NCBI GenBank assembly: GCA_009783315.1
Contig: WRHI01000011.1
Span: 1 to 43,445, forward strand
Direction of reading: 5' to 3'
DNA length: 43,445 nt
From: Peptococcaceae bacterium
GTDB taxonomy: Bacteria > Bacillota > Desulfitobacteriia > Desulfitobacteriales > Syntrophobotulaceae
Part shown: piece after piece, positions 1 through 9,097 of the stretch
Layout of the letters: every line of letters starts with the position of its first letter
Position numbering within the stretch: position 1 is the stretch's first letter
The notes under the pieces: generated by a model
Told to the model about the DNA's origin: nothing
Seen by the model: the letters and a program-made list of their open reading frames with translations, nothing else
The model's database searches: none
Program-made: the position numbers and the translations under genes

Positions 1-129
1 AAAAACAGAGTCATATTTACGAGGATATTTTGCGTTTGTCAAGGCAGACGACGAAGGCGGGCTGGTTGCCCGACAAGGAGGATAACGCAGACAGACGGAA
101 AATAGACCGTAAAGATGGCTCTGTTTTTA
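1..129. repeat. Long imperfect palindrome (arms about 1-40 and 90-128), MITE-like or structured RNA
   Basis: aaaaacagagtcatatttacg...tattttgcgtttgtc pairs with the reverse complement of gacagacggaaaata...cgtaaagatggctctgttttt; internal gggctggttgccc hairpin. The 5' edge is cut by the window. Confidence 0.55.
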
Positions 130-273
130 GTTGAGATTAGGATTAAACCCAATTTGCCCTTACAGAACTCTTACATAATTCAGCTAACAGTTTTTACAAA
201 GGAACTTTACCATTATCAATAGCATCGTGAGAAAGACGATCGCCAAATAATAATAAGGATAAGGTGAAATGAC

Positions 274-1326
274 ATGCAAAAGTATTCAGTTCTTATCGCC
301 ACGGCAGCGCTCTTGCTTGTGACTGTGATAGGGTTAGCCGGCTGTGATGCGGCGGATACGGCTTCATCCACCACGAACACGAAACCCATCACCGTGGTCT
401 GGTATCCCAATGAATCGGCTAACGATTATGAAGGATCGCGCAATGAGTTTGGCAGACTGATCGAAGAGGCTACCGGCCGGAAAGTGGAACATAAGCTGAC
501 TACGGATTACACAATCGCTATTGAATCCCTGGCCAGCGGGGCGGCGGATATCGGCGCGGTTATGGGCGCTGTTGGCTATATCGAAGCCAAGAACAAAAAC
601 TCCCGGGTGGATGTTCTGTTTGTTAACTCCGGCGTATCCGGAACCCTTGACGACGCCATCTATTATTCCTGGCTCTGTGTCAACGTTGGAGACGCGGACA
701 AATACAAGGAAGGCGACGGTTATTCCATAACCAACGTGGCGGGCAAAAGAATGTCTTTCGTTTCCAACAGTTCCACGTCAGGGTTCAAAGTTCCGACGGC
801 AAGCATTATTGACCATTTCAAAAAGACGCCCCAATGGGCCAATCTGAGTGTCGATGATTTGGTTGAGGGTGGCTCCAAAGCGTTTTTCAGCCAAGTGCTT
901 TTTGGCGGTTCCCATCAAGGATCTGCGTTTAACTTGCTCAGCGGCAAAGCCGATGTCGCCGCCTTCTGCGACACAGAAGTTGACATCTACACTGATCTTA
1001 AAGAAGGAGAAGAAAACAAGGTCGGATCTGTTTACAATGTCAAGAACGACGCCACCGCGCCTTTCAATACCGTTAGGGGTAAGGAATTTGTCATCATCGC
1101 GTCAACACCGGTTCTCAACGGCCCCAACGCCTACAACCCGCAGAATCTGAGCGCTGAAGAAATCAAGAAAATCCGGGATATTTTCACTTCAGAAGCAACC
1201 GCGAACAATGAGCATTTCTTCTATAATCCGGATTCCGGCAATGTAGGGTTTTACAAGAAAACAAACAATGAATGCTATCTCCAGGTAAACGATTCGTGGT
1301 TTAACCCAATTCGTGAAATGAACTAA
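274..1326 (+). CDS. phnD: Phosphonate ABC transporter substrate-binding lipoprotein
   Basis: N-terminal lipobox (VIGLAGCD); 'VVWYPNESANDYEGSRNEFGRLIEEATGRKVEHKLTTDY' typical of PhnD; followed by phnC/phnE. Confidence 0.93.
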   Translation: MQKYSVLIATAALLLVTVIGLAGCDAADTASSTTNTKPITVVWYPNESANDYEGSRNEFGRLIEEATGRKVEHKLTTDYTIAIESLASGAADIGAVMGAVGYIEAKNKNSRVDVLFVNSGVSGTLDDAIYYSWLCVNVGDADKYKEGDGYSITNVAGKRMSFVSNSSTSGFKVPTASIIDHFKKTPQWANLSVDDLVEGGSKAFFSQVLFGGSHQGSAFNLLSGKADVAAFCDTEVDIYTDLKEGEENKVGSVYNVKNDATAPFNTVRGKEFVIIASTPVLNGPNAYNPQNLSAEEIKKIRDIFTSEATANNEHFFYNPDSGNVGFYKKTNNECYLQVNDSWFNPIREMN

Positions 1327-1355
1327 AGAGGATAAAGGAAGAACGGTGCGATTGC

Positions 1356-2126
1356 ATGCCCATCTTGGAATTTCAAAAGGTAAGCAAAAGTTACGATAGC
1401 AAATCGAAAGCGCTGACCGATGTTTCTTTTGCTGTGGAAGAGGGCGAGTTTGTGTCGATCATCGGACCCTCCGGTTCAGGCAAGTCTACCATACTGCGTT
1501 GCATCAACCGTTTGGTTGATGCAACGCAAGGCGCCATTGTTTTTGACGGCCAGGATATAACCCGCGCCAACAAAAAAGAGATCCGGCAGATCCGGAAAAA
1601 GACCGGTATGATCTTTCAGCACTATAACCTTGTGGACCGGCTGAGCGTTGTCGAAAACGTCCTTCACGGGCGGCTCGGCCACAAGTCCGCAATGGCGGGG
1701 GTAGTGGGGTACTATACCGAACAAGAAAAAGAACAGGCTTTTCAAATCATCGCGAAGCTGGGGCTCACGGAGCAAGCTTATAAACGCTGCGACGAATTGT
1801 CCGGCGGGCAGAAGCAGCGCGTGGGTATCGCACGTTCTATTATGCAGGGACCCAGGCTGATTTTGTGCGATGAACCAATCGCTTCTCTTGATCCCAATTC
1901 ATCCAAGGTTATCATGGATCATCTGCGCAATATTAATCAGACCATGGACATCACCTGTATTTTTAATCTGCATCAAGTGGATGTGGCGATCAAGTATTCC
2001 AAAAGGATTATTGGCCTTACTTTGGGGCGGATTGTTTATGACGGGCCCCCCGACCAGCTGGATAAAGCCACAATTTACGAGATTTATCAATCAAACGAAG
2101 GGGAGCTAATCACTGATGTCGGGTGA
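1356..2126 (+). CDS. phnC: Phosphonate ABC transporter ATP-binding protein
   Basis: Walker A GPSGSGKST, signature LSGGQKQRVGIAR, Walker B LILCDEPIASLD; operon context. Confidence 0.95.
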   Translation: MPILEFQKVSKSYDSKSKALTDVSFAVEEGEFVSIIGPSGSGKSTILRCINRLVDATQGAIVFDGQDITRANKKEIRQIRKKTGMIFQHYNLVDRLSVVENVLHGRLGHKSAMAGVVGYYTEQEKEQAFQIIAKLGLTEQAYKRCDELSGGQKQRVGIARSIMQGPRLILCDEPIASLDPNSSKVIMDHLRNINQTMDITCIFNLHQVDVAIKYSKRIIGLTLGRIVYDGPPDQLDKATIYEIYQSNEGELITDVG

Positions 2127-2940
2127 GCGCGCGGAAAAATCTCCAAGACCCGAGAACCAAACATCTGTTTTTGTTAAAAGGAAACGGACATTTACTTTGG
2201 CGTTTCTCGCCGTGGCGGCTCTTTTTGTTATTTCTGCTCTTGTGACAGACTACAATGTGATCGCCGGTTTCGAGTCGATTCCCAAAGCTGTTGTTTGGAT
2301 AGTGAAAAACTTAGTTCCCGATGAAAGAGCATGGTCGCGGCTGCCGAATATCTTGGCAAAATTGGCTGAGACGGCGTTGTTATCGGTTGCCGTGACTGTT
2401 TGCGCGGCTGTCTGCGCGTTTTTCTTTGGTTTGCTGGGCACAAGAACCACGAAGATCAATCCATGGATCGGCAGAGGGGTTCGCATCGTCGCCTCGTTTT
2501 TCAGGAATGTTCCTGACGTTGTTTGGGCCATTCTGCTGCTTTTCTCCTTTGGACAAAACATCCTGACCGGATTCTTCGCCTTGTTTTTTGTGACCTTTGG
2601 CTTGCTGACCCGTACTTTCATTGAAACCATCGACGAAGTCAGCGCAGACTGTGTTGAAGCTCTGCAGGCCACCGGCGCAACCTATATGCAAACGGTTTTC
2701 CAGGGCATTATCCCTTCTTCAATAGCGGAGATCATCTCATGGATTCTCTATATGATTGAGACCAATATCCGGTCTTCAACCTTAATCGGCGTCTTGACGG
2801 CGACAGGGATCGGGTATCTGTTCGACTTGTATTATAAGCGGCTGGACTACGGTTCGGCAAGTCTGGTCGTTGTTTCCATTGTCGTGCTGGTCATCGCTAT
2901 TGAGCTTGTATCGAATCAAATCAGAAAGGTGATTATGTGA
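2116..2940 (+). CDS. phnE: Phosphonate ABC transporter permease (first PhnE)
   Basis: Multiple TM segments, EAL/QATGA-type permease loop (EALQATGATYMQTVFQGIIPSS), overlaps phnC. Confidence 0.92.
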   Translation: MSGERAEKSPRPENQTSVFVKRKRTFTLAFLAVAALFVISALVTDYNVIAGFESIPKAVVWIVKNLVPDERAWSRLPNILAKLAETALLSVAVTVCAAVCAFFFGLLGTRTTKINPWIGRGVRIVASFFRNVPDVVWAILLLFSFGQNILTGFFALFFVTFGLLTRTFIETIDEVSADCVEALQATGATYMQTVFQGIIPSSIAEIISWILYMIETNIRSSTLIGVLTATGIGYLFDLYYKRLDYGSASLVVVSIVVLVIAIELVSNQIRKVIM

Positions 2941-3809
2941 TGAGTGAACTTGCCGTACCGGTCACTGGTTCTCTTTCTCTCGACTTGCATAAGCACATGA
3001 AAAAAAACCGCGGCGGCAAGATCAAAATAGGCGCGCAATCCAAAAGCGGGCCGGCTGTGAAGATGACGCTGCTTGTTCTTCTGGGACTTACCATTTTCGG
3101 GTTCCTGACTTTTGACTATAAAGGTATTGATTTCGCCGGAGCGGTTTCCGCGACCATGAACAACGTTCAAGTTGTGTTTGGGCAGCCGCATTTGAAATAC
3201 AACACGTTGCCGGGGGCCATGCATGGGCTGCTGGTGACCTTTGCACTGGGCGTGTTGTCGACGATTATCGGGGCTTCCATTGCACTTTTTGGCGCGTTGT
3301 TGTGCGCGCGAAACATTGCGAACGCGAGGGTCGCTACTCTTGTTAAAGGGTTTGTCGCTTTTATCAGGGCGGTTCCAACAATTCTCTGGGTGCTCATTTT
3401 TGCCGTTGCGGCCGGATTGGGAAGTGTCGCCGCTGTTGTAGGGCTGTCTTTTCACAGCGCCGCTTATTTGATAAAAGCTTATTCTGAATCCTTTGAAGAA
3501 ATGGACAGCGGTACCATTGAAGCTCTCAAAGCCAGTGGCGCCAGCTATTGGCAAATTGTATTCCAAGCCGTTCTGCCGGCTTCTATCAGCTATATGACCG
3601 CGTGGACATTCCTTCGGTTTGAAATTAATTTTGCTAACGCCATCGCTATGGGCGCCGCAGCCGGAGCGGGGGGCATCGGATACGATCTGTTTATGGCCGG
3701 CAGCTTCTATTTTGATCTGCGGGAGCTTGGGTTTATCACGTATATTGTTGTGGCTGCGGTGATTCTGCTGGAGATTGTTGCCACCAAAGTCAAGGCTAAA
3801 GTGAGATGA
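2937..3809 (+). CDS. phnE: Phosphonate ABC transporter permease (second PhnE)
   Basis: TM-rich; EALKASGASYWQIVFQAVLPAS loop; overlaps the preceding phnE by 4 nt. Confidence 0.92.
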   Translation: MMSELAVPVTGSLSLDLHKHMKKNRGGKIKIGAQSKSGPAVKMTLLVLLGLTIFGFLTFDYKGIDFAGAVSATMNNVQVVFGQPHLKYNTLPGAMHGLLVTFALGVLSTIIGASIALFGALLCARNIANARVATLVKGFVAFIRAVPTILWVLIFAVAAGLGSVAAVVGLSFHSAAYLIKAYSESFEEMDSGTIEALKASGASYWQIVFQAVLPASISYMTAWTFLRFEINFANAIAMGAAAGAGGIGYDLFMAGSFYFDLRELGFITYIVVAAVILLEIVATKVKAKVR

Positions 3810-4261
3810 CCATGGAAAAAAGACGGCTCTCAAAGATTTTGGCCCGTGCGGACGGATGTGACGTGGCGGCCCTTTCCGCGGAGATTCAAAAAACGTACTC
3901 ACCGGTCATTGTGAAGGAACCAGGGAAAACCTTGGCCATGATTAAAATGCGTGAACCGGCTCAGCAGAGCCTGTTCTATCTTGGGGAAGTTATTGTTTGT
4001 GAGGCGGTCGTGGAGATTGACGGGGTGCAGGGTGTGGCCGTTCTGATGGGAGACGACGCTGAAAAGACCCTTGATATGGCGATTATTGACGCGGCTATGA
4101 ACAAAGGCGTTTTTGGCGGCATGGATACGCTGCTCCGGCTGGAAAAAGAGCAAGACAGCAGGATAATGCGGGAAAACGCCATGCACCTGAAAACAATGGT
4201 CAATTTTCAATCTATGGATCAGGAGGCGCCAAATGATCTCAGCGTTTTTGAGAAAGCATAG
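3806..4261 (+). CDS. phnG: C-P lyase system protein PhnG
   Basis: 'MREPAQQSLFYLGEVIVCEAVVEIDGVQGVAVLMGDD' PhnG-like; ATGA overlap with phnE; followed by phnH. Confidence 0.9.
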   Translation: MTMEKRRLSKILARADGCDVAALSAEIQKTYSPVIVKEPGKTLAMIKMREPAQQSLFYLGEVIVCEAVVEIDGVQGVAVLMGDDAEKTLDMAIIDAAMNKGVFGGMDTLLRLEKEQDSRIMRENAMHLKTMVNFQSMDQEAPNDLSVFEKA

Positions 4262-4823
4262 CTTTGACGTGGTTTTTGACAGCCAGCAAGTCTACCGGCT
4301 CCTGCTTGAGGCTGTATCCAATCCTGCGAGGATTGTCAGTATAAGGGAATACGCGGATAAGCTGTTCGGCGGTCATCCCGCTTTTTTGGCTGTGGCGATG
4401 ACGCTTATGGACAACGAGGTCAGTTTTACCACCTGTTCCAATCAGCCACTGGCAGAAGAAATTGTGTCCTTAACTTTGGCGATGAAAGAGACAACCGAGA
4501 GGGCGGATTTTGTTTTTGTTTGTGATCCCCATGACCTTAACGATCTCAAAAACATTATGAGAAAAGTCAAAAGCGGAACCCTCGCTGACCCGCATAGAAG
4601 CGCGACGGTCATCATTCGCAACGATGGTGTTCCCGCCTGCCCGTTGAAGCTGTCGGGACCGGGTATCGACGGTCACACAACGGTCTCGGTAACTCAAAGG
4701 GTCAAAGACGCCATTGCGCTGCGTAAAAACCGCAGTGACGAATATCCCCAAGGGATTGATCTGATTTTTGTTTCAAGTGGGGGCGAATTGCTTGCTGTGC
4801 CCCGTCTTGTTGGAGATGGCTAG
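4233..4823 (+). CDS. phnH: C-P lyase system carrier protein PhnH
   Basis: 'SQQVYRLLLEAVSNPARIVSI' and 'CPLKLSGPGIDG' PhnH features; operon order. Confidence 0.92.
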   Translation: MISAFLRKHSFDVVFDSQQVYRLLLEAVSNPARIVSIREYADKLFGGHPAFLAVAMTLMDNEVSFTTCSNQPLAEEIVSLTLAMKETTERADFVFVCDPHDLNDLKNIMRKVKSGTLADPHRSATVIIRNDGVPACPLKLSGPGIDGHTTVSVTQRVKDAIALRKNRSDEYPQGIDLIFVSSGGELLAVPRLVGDG

Positions 4824-4936
4824 GAAGATAGCCAGAAATGGGATCGTTGTATTAACGCTCAATCGAATGGCATTGTTTTTGCGGACCAGGAAGGGACAGA
4901 ACAGTGCTGCATGATGAACACCGGGGGGTTGTGTAG

Positions 4937-6001
4937 ATGGCGTATGTTGCGGTATCCGGCGGCAAGGAAGCCATTGAAGAAAGCATCAAGCTGCTTGATT
5001 ATTACAGAAGCGGTACGGACAAGGATTTGGCAATTGAAGCGATAGAAAACAAACTGTCCCTTCTTGTGGACAGGGTTATGGGAGAGGCCGGTTTATACGC
5101 AAGGACTTACGCTGCTCTTGCCCTTAGGCAATGCGAAGGATCTATAGAAGAAGCGGTATTCTTGCTGCGGGCTTACCGGTCAACCCTGACACGCAATTAC
5201 TATTCCGACACGGTTGACGCCGGAGAAATGCGTGTTGTGCGCCGGATATCAGCCGCCTTCAAGGATATTATCGGCGGCCAAATTCTAGGCGCCACTTACG
5301 ATTATACCCATAGGTTGATTGATTTTGAGACGGGAAAGGAGGATCCAACAGCGTTACGGCAGGCCATGCACAAGGCCCTGGCTGAGCAGACGCCGGAAGA
5401 GATTGTTCCCTGTCCGCGGGTGTCGGAGGAATTGGCGAAAGAAGGTCTTATTGACCGGCACAGTCCCAACGACCAGAGTCCCTACGATGTAACCGCGAAT
5501 ATACTTGAGTTTCCGACAACCCGAAGCGCCCGACTACAAACCATGGCCCGGGCGGATACCGGTTTTGTTTCCGGGCTGGCTTATTCGGCTCTCCGCGGTT
5601 TTGGCCAGGAGCATCCCACTGTGGGTGAATTGCGCTGTGGTTATGTGGAGCTTTATGTTCCTTTTTTACCGGATGAAAAAGAGAGCCTCTATATTGGCGA
5701 AATCCTGATTACAGAAGTGGAGTGTTTCAACGCGGTTGACAGCAAAGATCAGCTCAAGCTTGCTGTCGGTTACGGCGCTGTTCTGGGCAGAAACGAAACC
5801 AAAGCGATCGCGATGGCTGTTGTTGATCGGGAATTGGACAACGGCGGCCCTTATCCGGCTCAAAATGAAGAGTTTGTGTTGATGCACGGGGACAGTCTGG
5901 AGATGAACGGATTCATATCCCATCTGAAGCTGCCCCATTATGTTACGTTCCAGTCGAAGCTGGACGCGGTAAGAAAAACGAGGAGGGCGGACAATGAATA
6001 G
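4937..6001 (+). CDS. phnI: C-P lyase system protein PhnI
   Basis: 'MAYVAVSGGKEAIEESIKLLDYYR' PhnI N-terminus; operon order. Confidence 0.94.
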   Translation: MAYVAVSGGKEAIEESIKLLDYYRSGTDKDLAIEAIENKLSLLVDRVMGEAGLYARTYAALALRQCEGSIEEAVFLLRAYRSTLTRNYYSDTVDAGEMRVVRRISAAFKDIIGGQILGATYDYTHRLIDFETGKEDPTALRQAMHKALAEQTPEEIVPCPRVSEELAKEGLIDRHSPNDQSPYDVTANILEFPTTRSARLQTMARADTGFVSGLAYSALRGFGQEHPTVGELRCGYVELYVPFLPDEKESLYIGEILITEVECFNAVDSKDQLKLAVGYGAVLGRNETKAIAMAVVDRELDNGGPYPAQNEEFVLMHGDSLEMNGFISHLKLPHYVTFQSKLDAVRKTRRADNE

Positions 6002-6827
6002 CAACTACAATTTCGCCTTTCTTGATGAGGGTTCTAAGAAGGAGATCCGGCGAGCTGTCTTGAAGGCGGTGTCTATCCCTGGGTATCAAGTACCTTTTGG
6101 GTCCCGTGAACTGCCGATTGGCAGAGGTTGGGGGACGGGCGGCATTCAGCTGACTCTTTCTCTGATTGGACGGGACGACATCCTCAAAGTCATAGATCAG
6201 GGCAGCGACGAAAGCGTTAACGCGGTCAACATCAAGAAATTCGTCGGCCTTTGCACCGACGTCAGAACTACAACGGATACCCGCGAAGCGACGCTGATTC
6301 AAACACGGCACAGAATTCCTGAAAGAGCTCTGACCAACGGCCAGATTCTGATTTTTCAGGTTCCTCTTCCCGAACCCTTACGCGTTGTGGAAGCCCGGGA
6401 AGAGGTTACCAAGAAAATGCACGCGGAAAAGGATTATGCTTCCATGTGGCTGCAGCTTTACGAAAGCCTTGTGAAATACAATAAGGTGACCATTGGGGCT
6501 GAGTATCCCTGTATGGTTGAAGGGCGCTACATGATGAACCCCAGTCCGATTCCCAAATTCGATAACCCCAAACTGCACAAGGCAGAATGTCTGTATCTGT
6601 TCGGCGCGGGCCGTGAGAAAAAGATTTACGCTATTCCTCCTTACACCCAGGTTGTTTCGCTTGCTTTTGATGATGTTCCCTTTGAAAAAGAAAACTTTGT
6701 CGGCAAAAGGTGCCGCTTGTGCGGCAGCGCCGACACATATCTTGATGAGATATTTGACCGGCAGACAGGCGGCAGGGCTTATCAATGTTCCGACACATCC
6801 CATTGTCAATGGACAGCTGACAGCTGA
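5994..6827 (+). CDS. phnJ: Alpha-D-ribose 1-methylphosphonate 5-phosphate C-P lyase
   Basis: 'NYNFAFLDEGSKKEIRRAVLKAVSIPGYQVPFGSRELPIGRGWGTGGIQ'; canonical CX2CX21C cluster motif (CRLC...QC). Confidence 0.96.
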   Translation: MNSNYNFAFLDEGSKKEIRRAVLKAVSIPGYQVPFGSRELPIGRGWGTGGIQLTLSLIGRDDILKVIDQGSDESVNAVNIKKFVGLCTDVRTTTDTREATLIQTRHRIPERALTNGQILIFQVPLPEPLRVVEAREEVTKKMHAEKDYASMWLQLYESLVKYNKVTIGAEYPCMVEGRYMMNPSPIPKFDNPKLHKAECLYLFGAGREKKIYAIPPYTQVVSLAFDDVPFEKENFVGKRCRLCGSADTYLDEIFDRQTGGRAYQCSDTSHCQWTADS

Positions 6828-6833
6828 CAATGG
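6813..6833. repeat. Heptanucleotide array (ACAGCTG)2 ACAATGG containing the phnJ stop codon
   Basis: acagctg 6813-6819, 6820-6826, acaatgg 6827-6833; the phnJ TGA is 6825-6827. Confidence 0.7.
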
Positions 6834-6836
6834 ACT

Positions 6837-6892
6837 AGGCTGATATCCTTCAGCCTGTGGACCAAGGCTGATATCCTTCAGCCTGTGGACCA
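6837..6892. repeat. Exact 28-bp tandem duplication of a hairpin element (AGGCTGATATCCTTCAGCCTGTGGACCA x2)
   Basis: 6837-6864 and 6865-6892 identical; each contains GGCTGA-TATCCT-TCAGCC. An exact inverted copy is at 12851-12887. Confidence 0.97.
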
Positions 6893-6943
6893 ATGGACAA
6901 TGAGGAACAGAAAACAGGAAAGGTTCCTTGGCCGGTAGATAGC

Positions 6944-6991
6944 TGATGATTGATGGATGAGTGATGATTGATGGATGGATGAGTGATGATA
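6944..6991. repeat. Degenerate tandem repeat TGATGATTGATGGATGAG
   Basis: 18-nt copy at 6944-6961, 22-nt variant at 6962-6983, then partial tgatgat. Confidence 0.85.
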
Positions 6992-7048
6992 GGGGATTAA
7001 AAGGGGTTTTATGGATTCGATATTTGAGAAAAGGCAAGTGATAATAGA

Positions 7049-7885
7049 ATGCCAATCTTAGTTGAAACGCCGGTATTGTCAGTGAGTAATCTTGTTGTCC
7101 GTTATGGCGCAGGGTGCCATGTCTGTCAGAGAAGTATGGAAAAAAACCGCTGTACAGCCTGCGGCACGGTTTGGGCCGTAAACAACATTTCTTTGAGCGT
7201 GTATCCCGGTGAAGTGCTGGGCATTGTTGGGGAGAGCGGGTCTGGGAAAACCACACTGATGCGATCCTTGTACTTTGATTTTGTGCCGACGGCGGGGAAA
7301 GCTGTTCTAAGTGACTACAAGGGTGGCCAAAAAAATATTTGGGCAGCAAGCGCGGCTGAACAGCGTCTGATTAAGAACAACACTATGGGTATGGTTTACC
7401 AGAACCCGGTTATGGGGCTGCGTATGAATTATTCTGCCGCAGCCAATATCGCCGAAAAAATTATCGCGGCAGGCTGCCGCAATGCCGGTAAAATGACGGA
7501 GCGCGCCGGGGAGCTTCTAGAGGCTGTGGAGATTATGACCAGCCGCATGAGTGAGGCGCCAAAGAACTTTTCCGGCGGCATGCAGCAACGGGTGCAGATT
7601 TCTAAAGCCCTTGCCAACAATCCCGCTTTGTTGCTGCTGGATGAAGTGACCACAGGTCTTGACTTGTCTGTACAGGCAAAAGTCCTCGATTTAATTCGTA
7701 AGATCAAGGCCAGGTACGGCATTTCCATACTTCTGGTGTCCCATGATCTGGCTGTTATCCGTATGCTCGCGGACAGAACCATCGTCATGCTGGACGGCAG
7801 AATTGTGGAAAGCGGGTTGACAGATCAGATTCTTGAGGATCCCCAGGACGCCTATACCCAGCAGCTTGTTCATTCATTGATATAG
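7049..7885 (+). CDS. phnK: C-P lyase system ATP-binding protein PhnK, with an N-terminal four-Cys insertion
   Basis: ABC motifs GESGSGKTT, FSGGMQQRVQISKAL, LLLDEVTTGLD; 'YPGEVLGIVGESGSGKT' PhnK-like; CHVC...CTAC insertion. Confidence 0.93.
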   Translation: MPILVETPVLSVSNLVVRYGAGCHVCQRSMEKNRCTACGTVWAVNNISLSVYPGEVLGIVGESGSGKTTLMRSLYFDFVPTAGKAVLSDYKGGQKNIWAASAAEQRLIKNNTMGMVYQNPVMGLRMNYSAAANIAEKIIAAGCRNAGKMTERAGELLEAVEIMTSRMSEAPKNFSGGMQQRVQISKALANNPALLLLDEVTTGLDLSVQAKVLDLIRKIKARYGISILLVSHDLAVIRMLADRTIVMLDGRIVESGLTDQILEDPQDAYTQQLVHSLI

Positions 7886-7914
7886 TCCATCCATTGATTG
7901 TAGGAGGAAAGAGA

Positions 7915-9084
7915 TTGATTGCTATAGAAAACGGAAAAATCATTACTCCTGAGCAGATTATTGAGGGGAAAGTATTGCTAATAGACGAGGATCGGATTCG
8001 TGGATTCGCGGACGGCACGAAGGATGCGGAGAGAATTGTTGACGCCCATGGCCGCTATATTATGCCGGGCATGATTGACGTCCATTCGGATAAAATCGAA
8101 CAATATATTCAGCCGCGGCCCACCTCCCAGATGGATTTCGAGTTTGCGCTTAAGGTCTGCGAGCGGGATCTGTTGAGCGCGGGGATTACAACCATGTATC
8201 ATTCGTTGTCTTTGTTCAAAGATGAAACCTTTGGCAAGTGTCTGCTCAGGTCAAAACATAATGTTCAGAAGATAGCCGATTTGATAGAAAACATTCATCG
8301 GCGTAGCCATCTCATTCATCACCGGCTCCATCTGCGCATTGAAATTGACAATCTGGATGCGTATGAAATTGTGCGCGATATGATTTGTCAAGGAAAAGTC
8401 CATTTGATTTCCTTCATGGATCACACCCCCGGCCAAGGGCAATATAACAGCTTGGCCATGTATCACGAAACCATTTCAAAATACCGGGGCGAGGAAATTA
8501 GCGCTCTGGGCTTTGAAGATATCATTGAACATCACAAACATAAGGATACCCTGTCCCTGGCACAACTTAGGGAACTTGCCGCTCTTGCCTCCGAAAAAGG
8601 GATTGCTGTGGCTTCCCATGACGACGATACAGATCAAAAACTGATTCTGAATAAAGAGTTGGGTGTCAGCATCAGCGAATTCCCCATCTCACTGGCAACA
8701 GCCAAGGCGGCCAAGGCCCATGGTTTTTATACGGTTGTAGGGTCGGCCAATATCATGAGGGGCAGTTCTCATTCGGGAAATATGTCGGCTGCGGAAGCTG
8801 TTTTAGAAGATTGCGGGGACATTATCTGTTCGGATTATTACCCTGCGGCTGTTTTGCACAGCGTGTTTGCTATGCATGTAGAATACGGCATGCCGCTGCC
8901 ACACATGGTCAACAAAGTGACCCTTAACCCTGCGAAAGCGTTGGGAACCGACAAGGATTACGGCTCGATAACAGCAGGGAAAAAAGCTGATTTGCTTGTT
9001 GTAGAGCTGCTGGATGGCTATCCGGTCATCACCCATGTCTTTGTGAACGGCAACAGAACTTCCCGCATAGAGTACCGGAGGTAG
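7915..9084 (+). CDS. phnM: Alpha-D-ribose 1-methylphosphonate 5-triphosphate diphosphatase PhnM (amidohydrolase); TTG start proposed
   Basis: 'YIMPGMIDVHSDKIEQYIQPRP', 'SHDDDTDQKL', 'SDYYPAAVLHSVF'; RBS taggaggaaa 5' of the TTG at 7915. Confidence 0.93.
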   Translation: MIAIENGKIITPEQIIEGKVLLIDEDRIRGFADGTKDAERIVDAHGRYIMPGMIDVHSDKIEQYIQPRPTSQMDFEFALKVCERDLLSAGITTMYHSLSLFKDETFGKCLLRSKHNVQKIADLIENIHRRSHLIHHRLHLRIEIDNLDAYEIVRDMICQGKVHLISFMDHTPGQGQYNSLAMYHETISKYRGEEISALGFEDIIEHHKHKDTLSLAQLRELAALASEKGIAVASHDDDTDQKLILNKELGVSISEFPISLATAKAAKAHGFYTVVGSANIMRGSSHSGNMSAAEAVLEDCGDIICSDYYPAAVLHSVFAMHVEYGMPLPHMVNKVTLNPAKALGTDKDYGSITAGKKADLLVVELLDGYPVITHVFVNGNRTSRIEYRR

Positions 9085-9097
9085 GAGGGGGTAGGGT

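Noticed and set aside
2916-3902. 328-aa minus-strand ORF
   Set aside because: Antisense to the second phnE; no recognisable domain, basic low-quality composition.
6378-7349. 323-aa minus-strand ORF
   Set aside because: Antisense to phnJ and phnK and crosses the repeat region; no domain.
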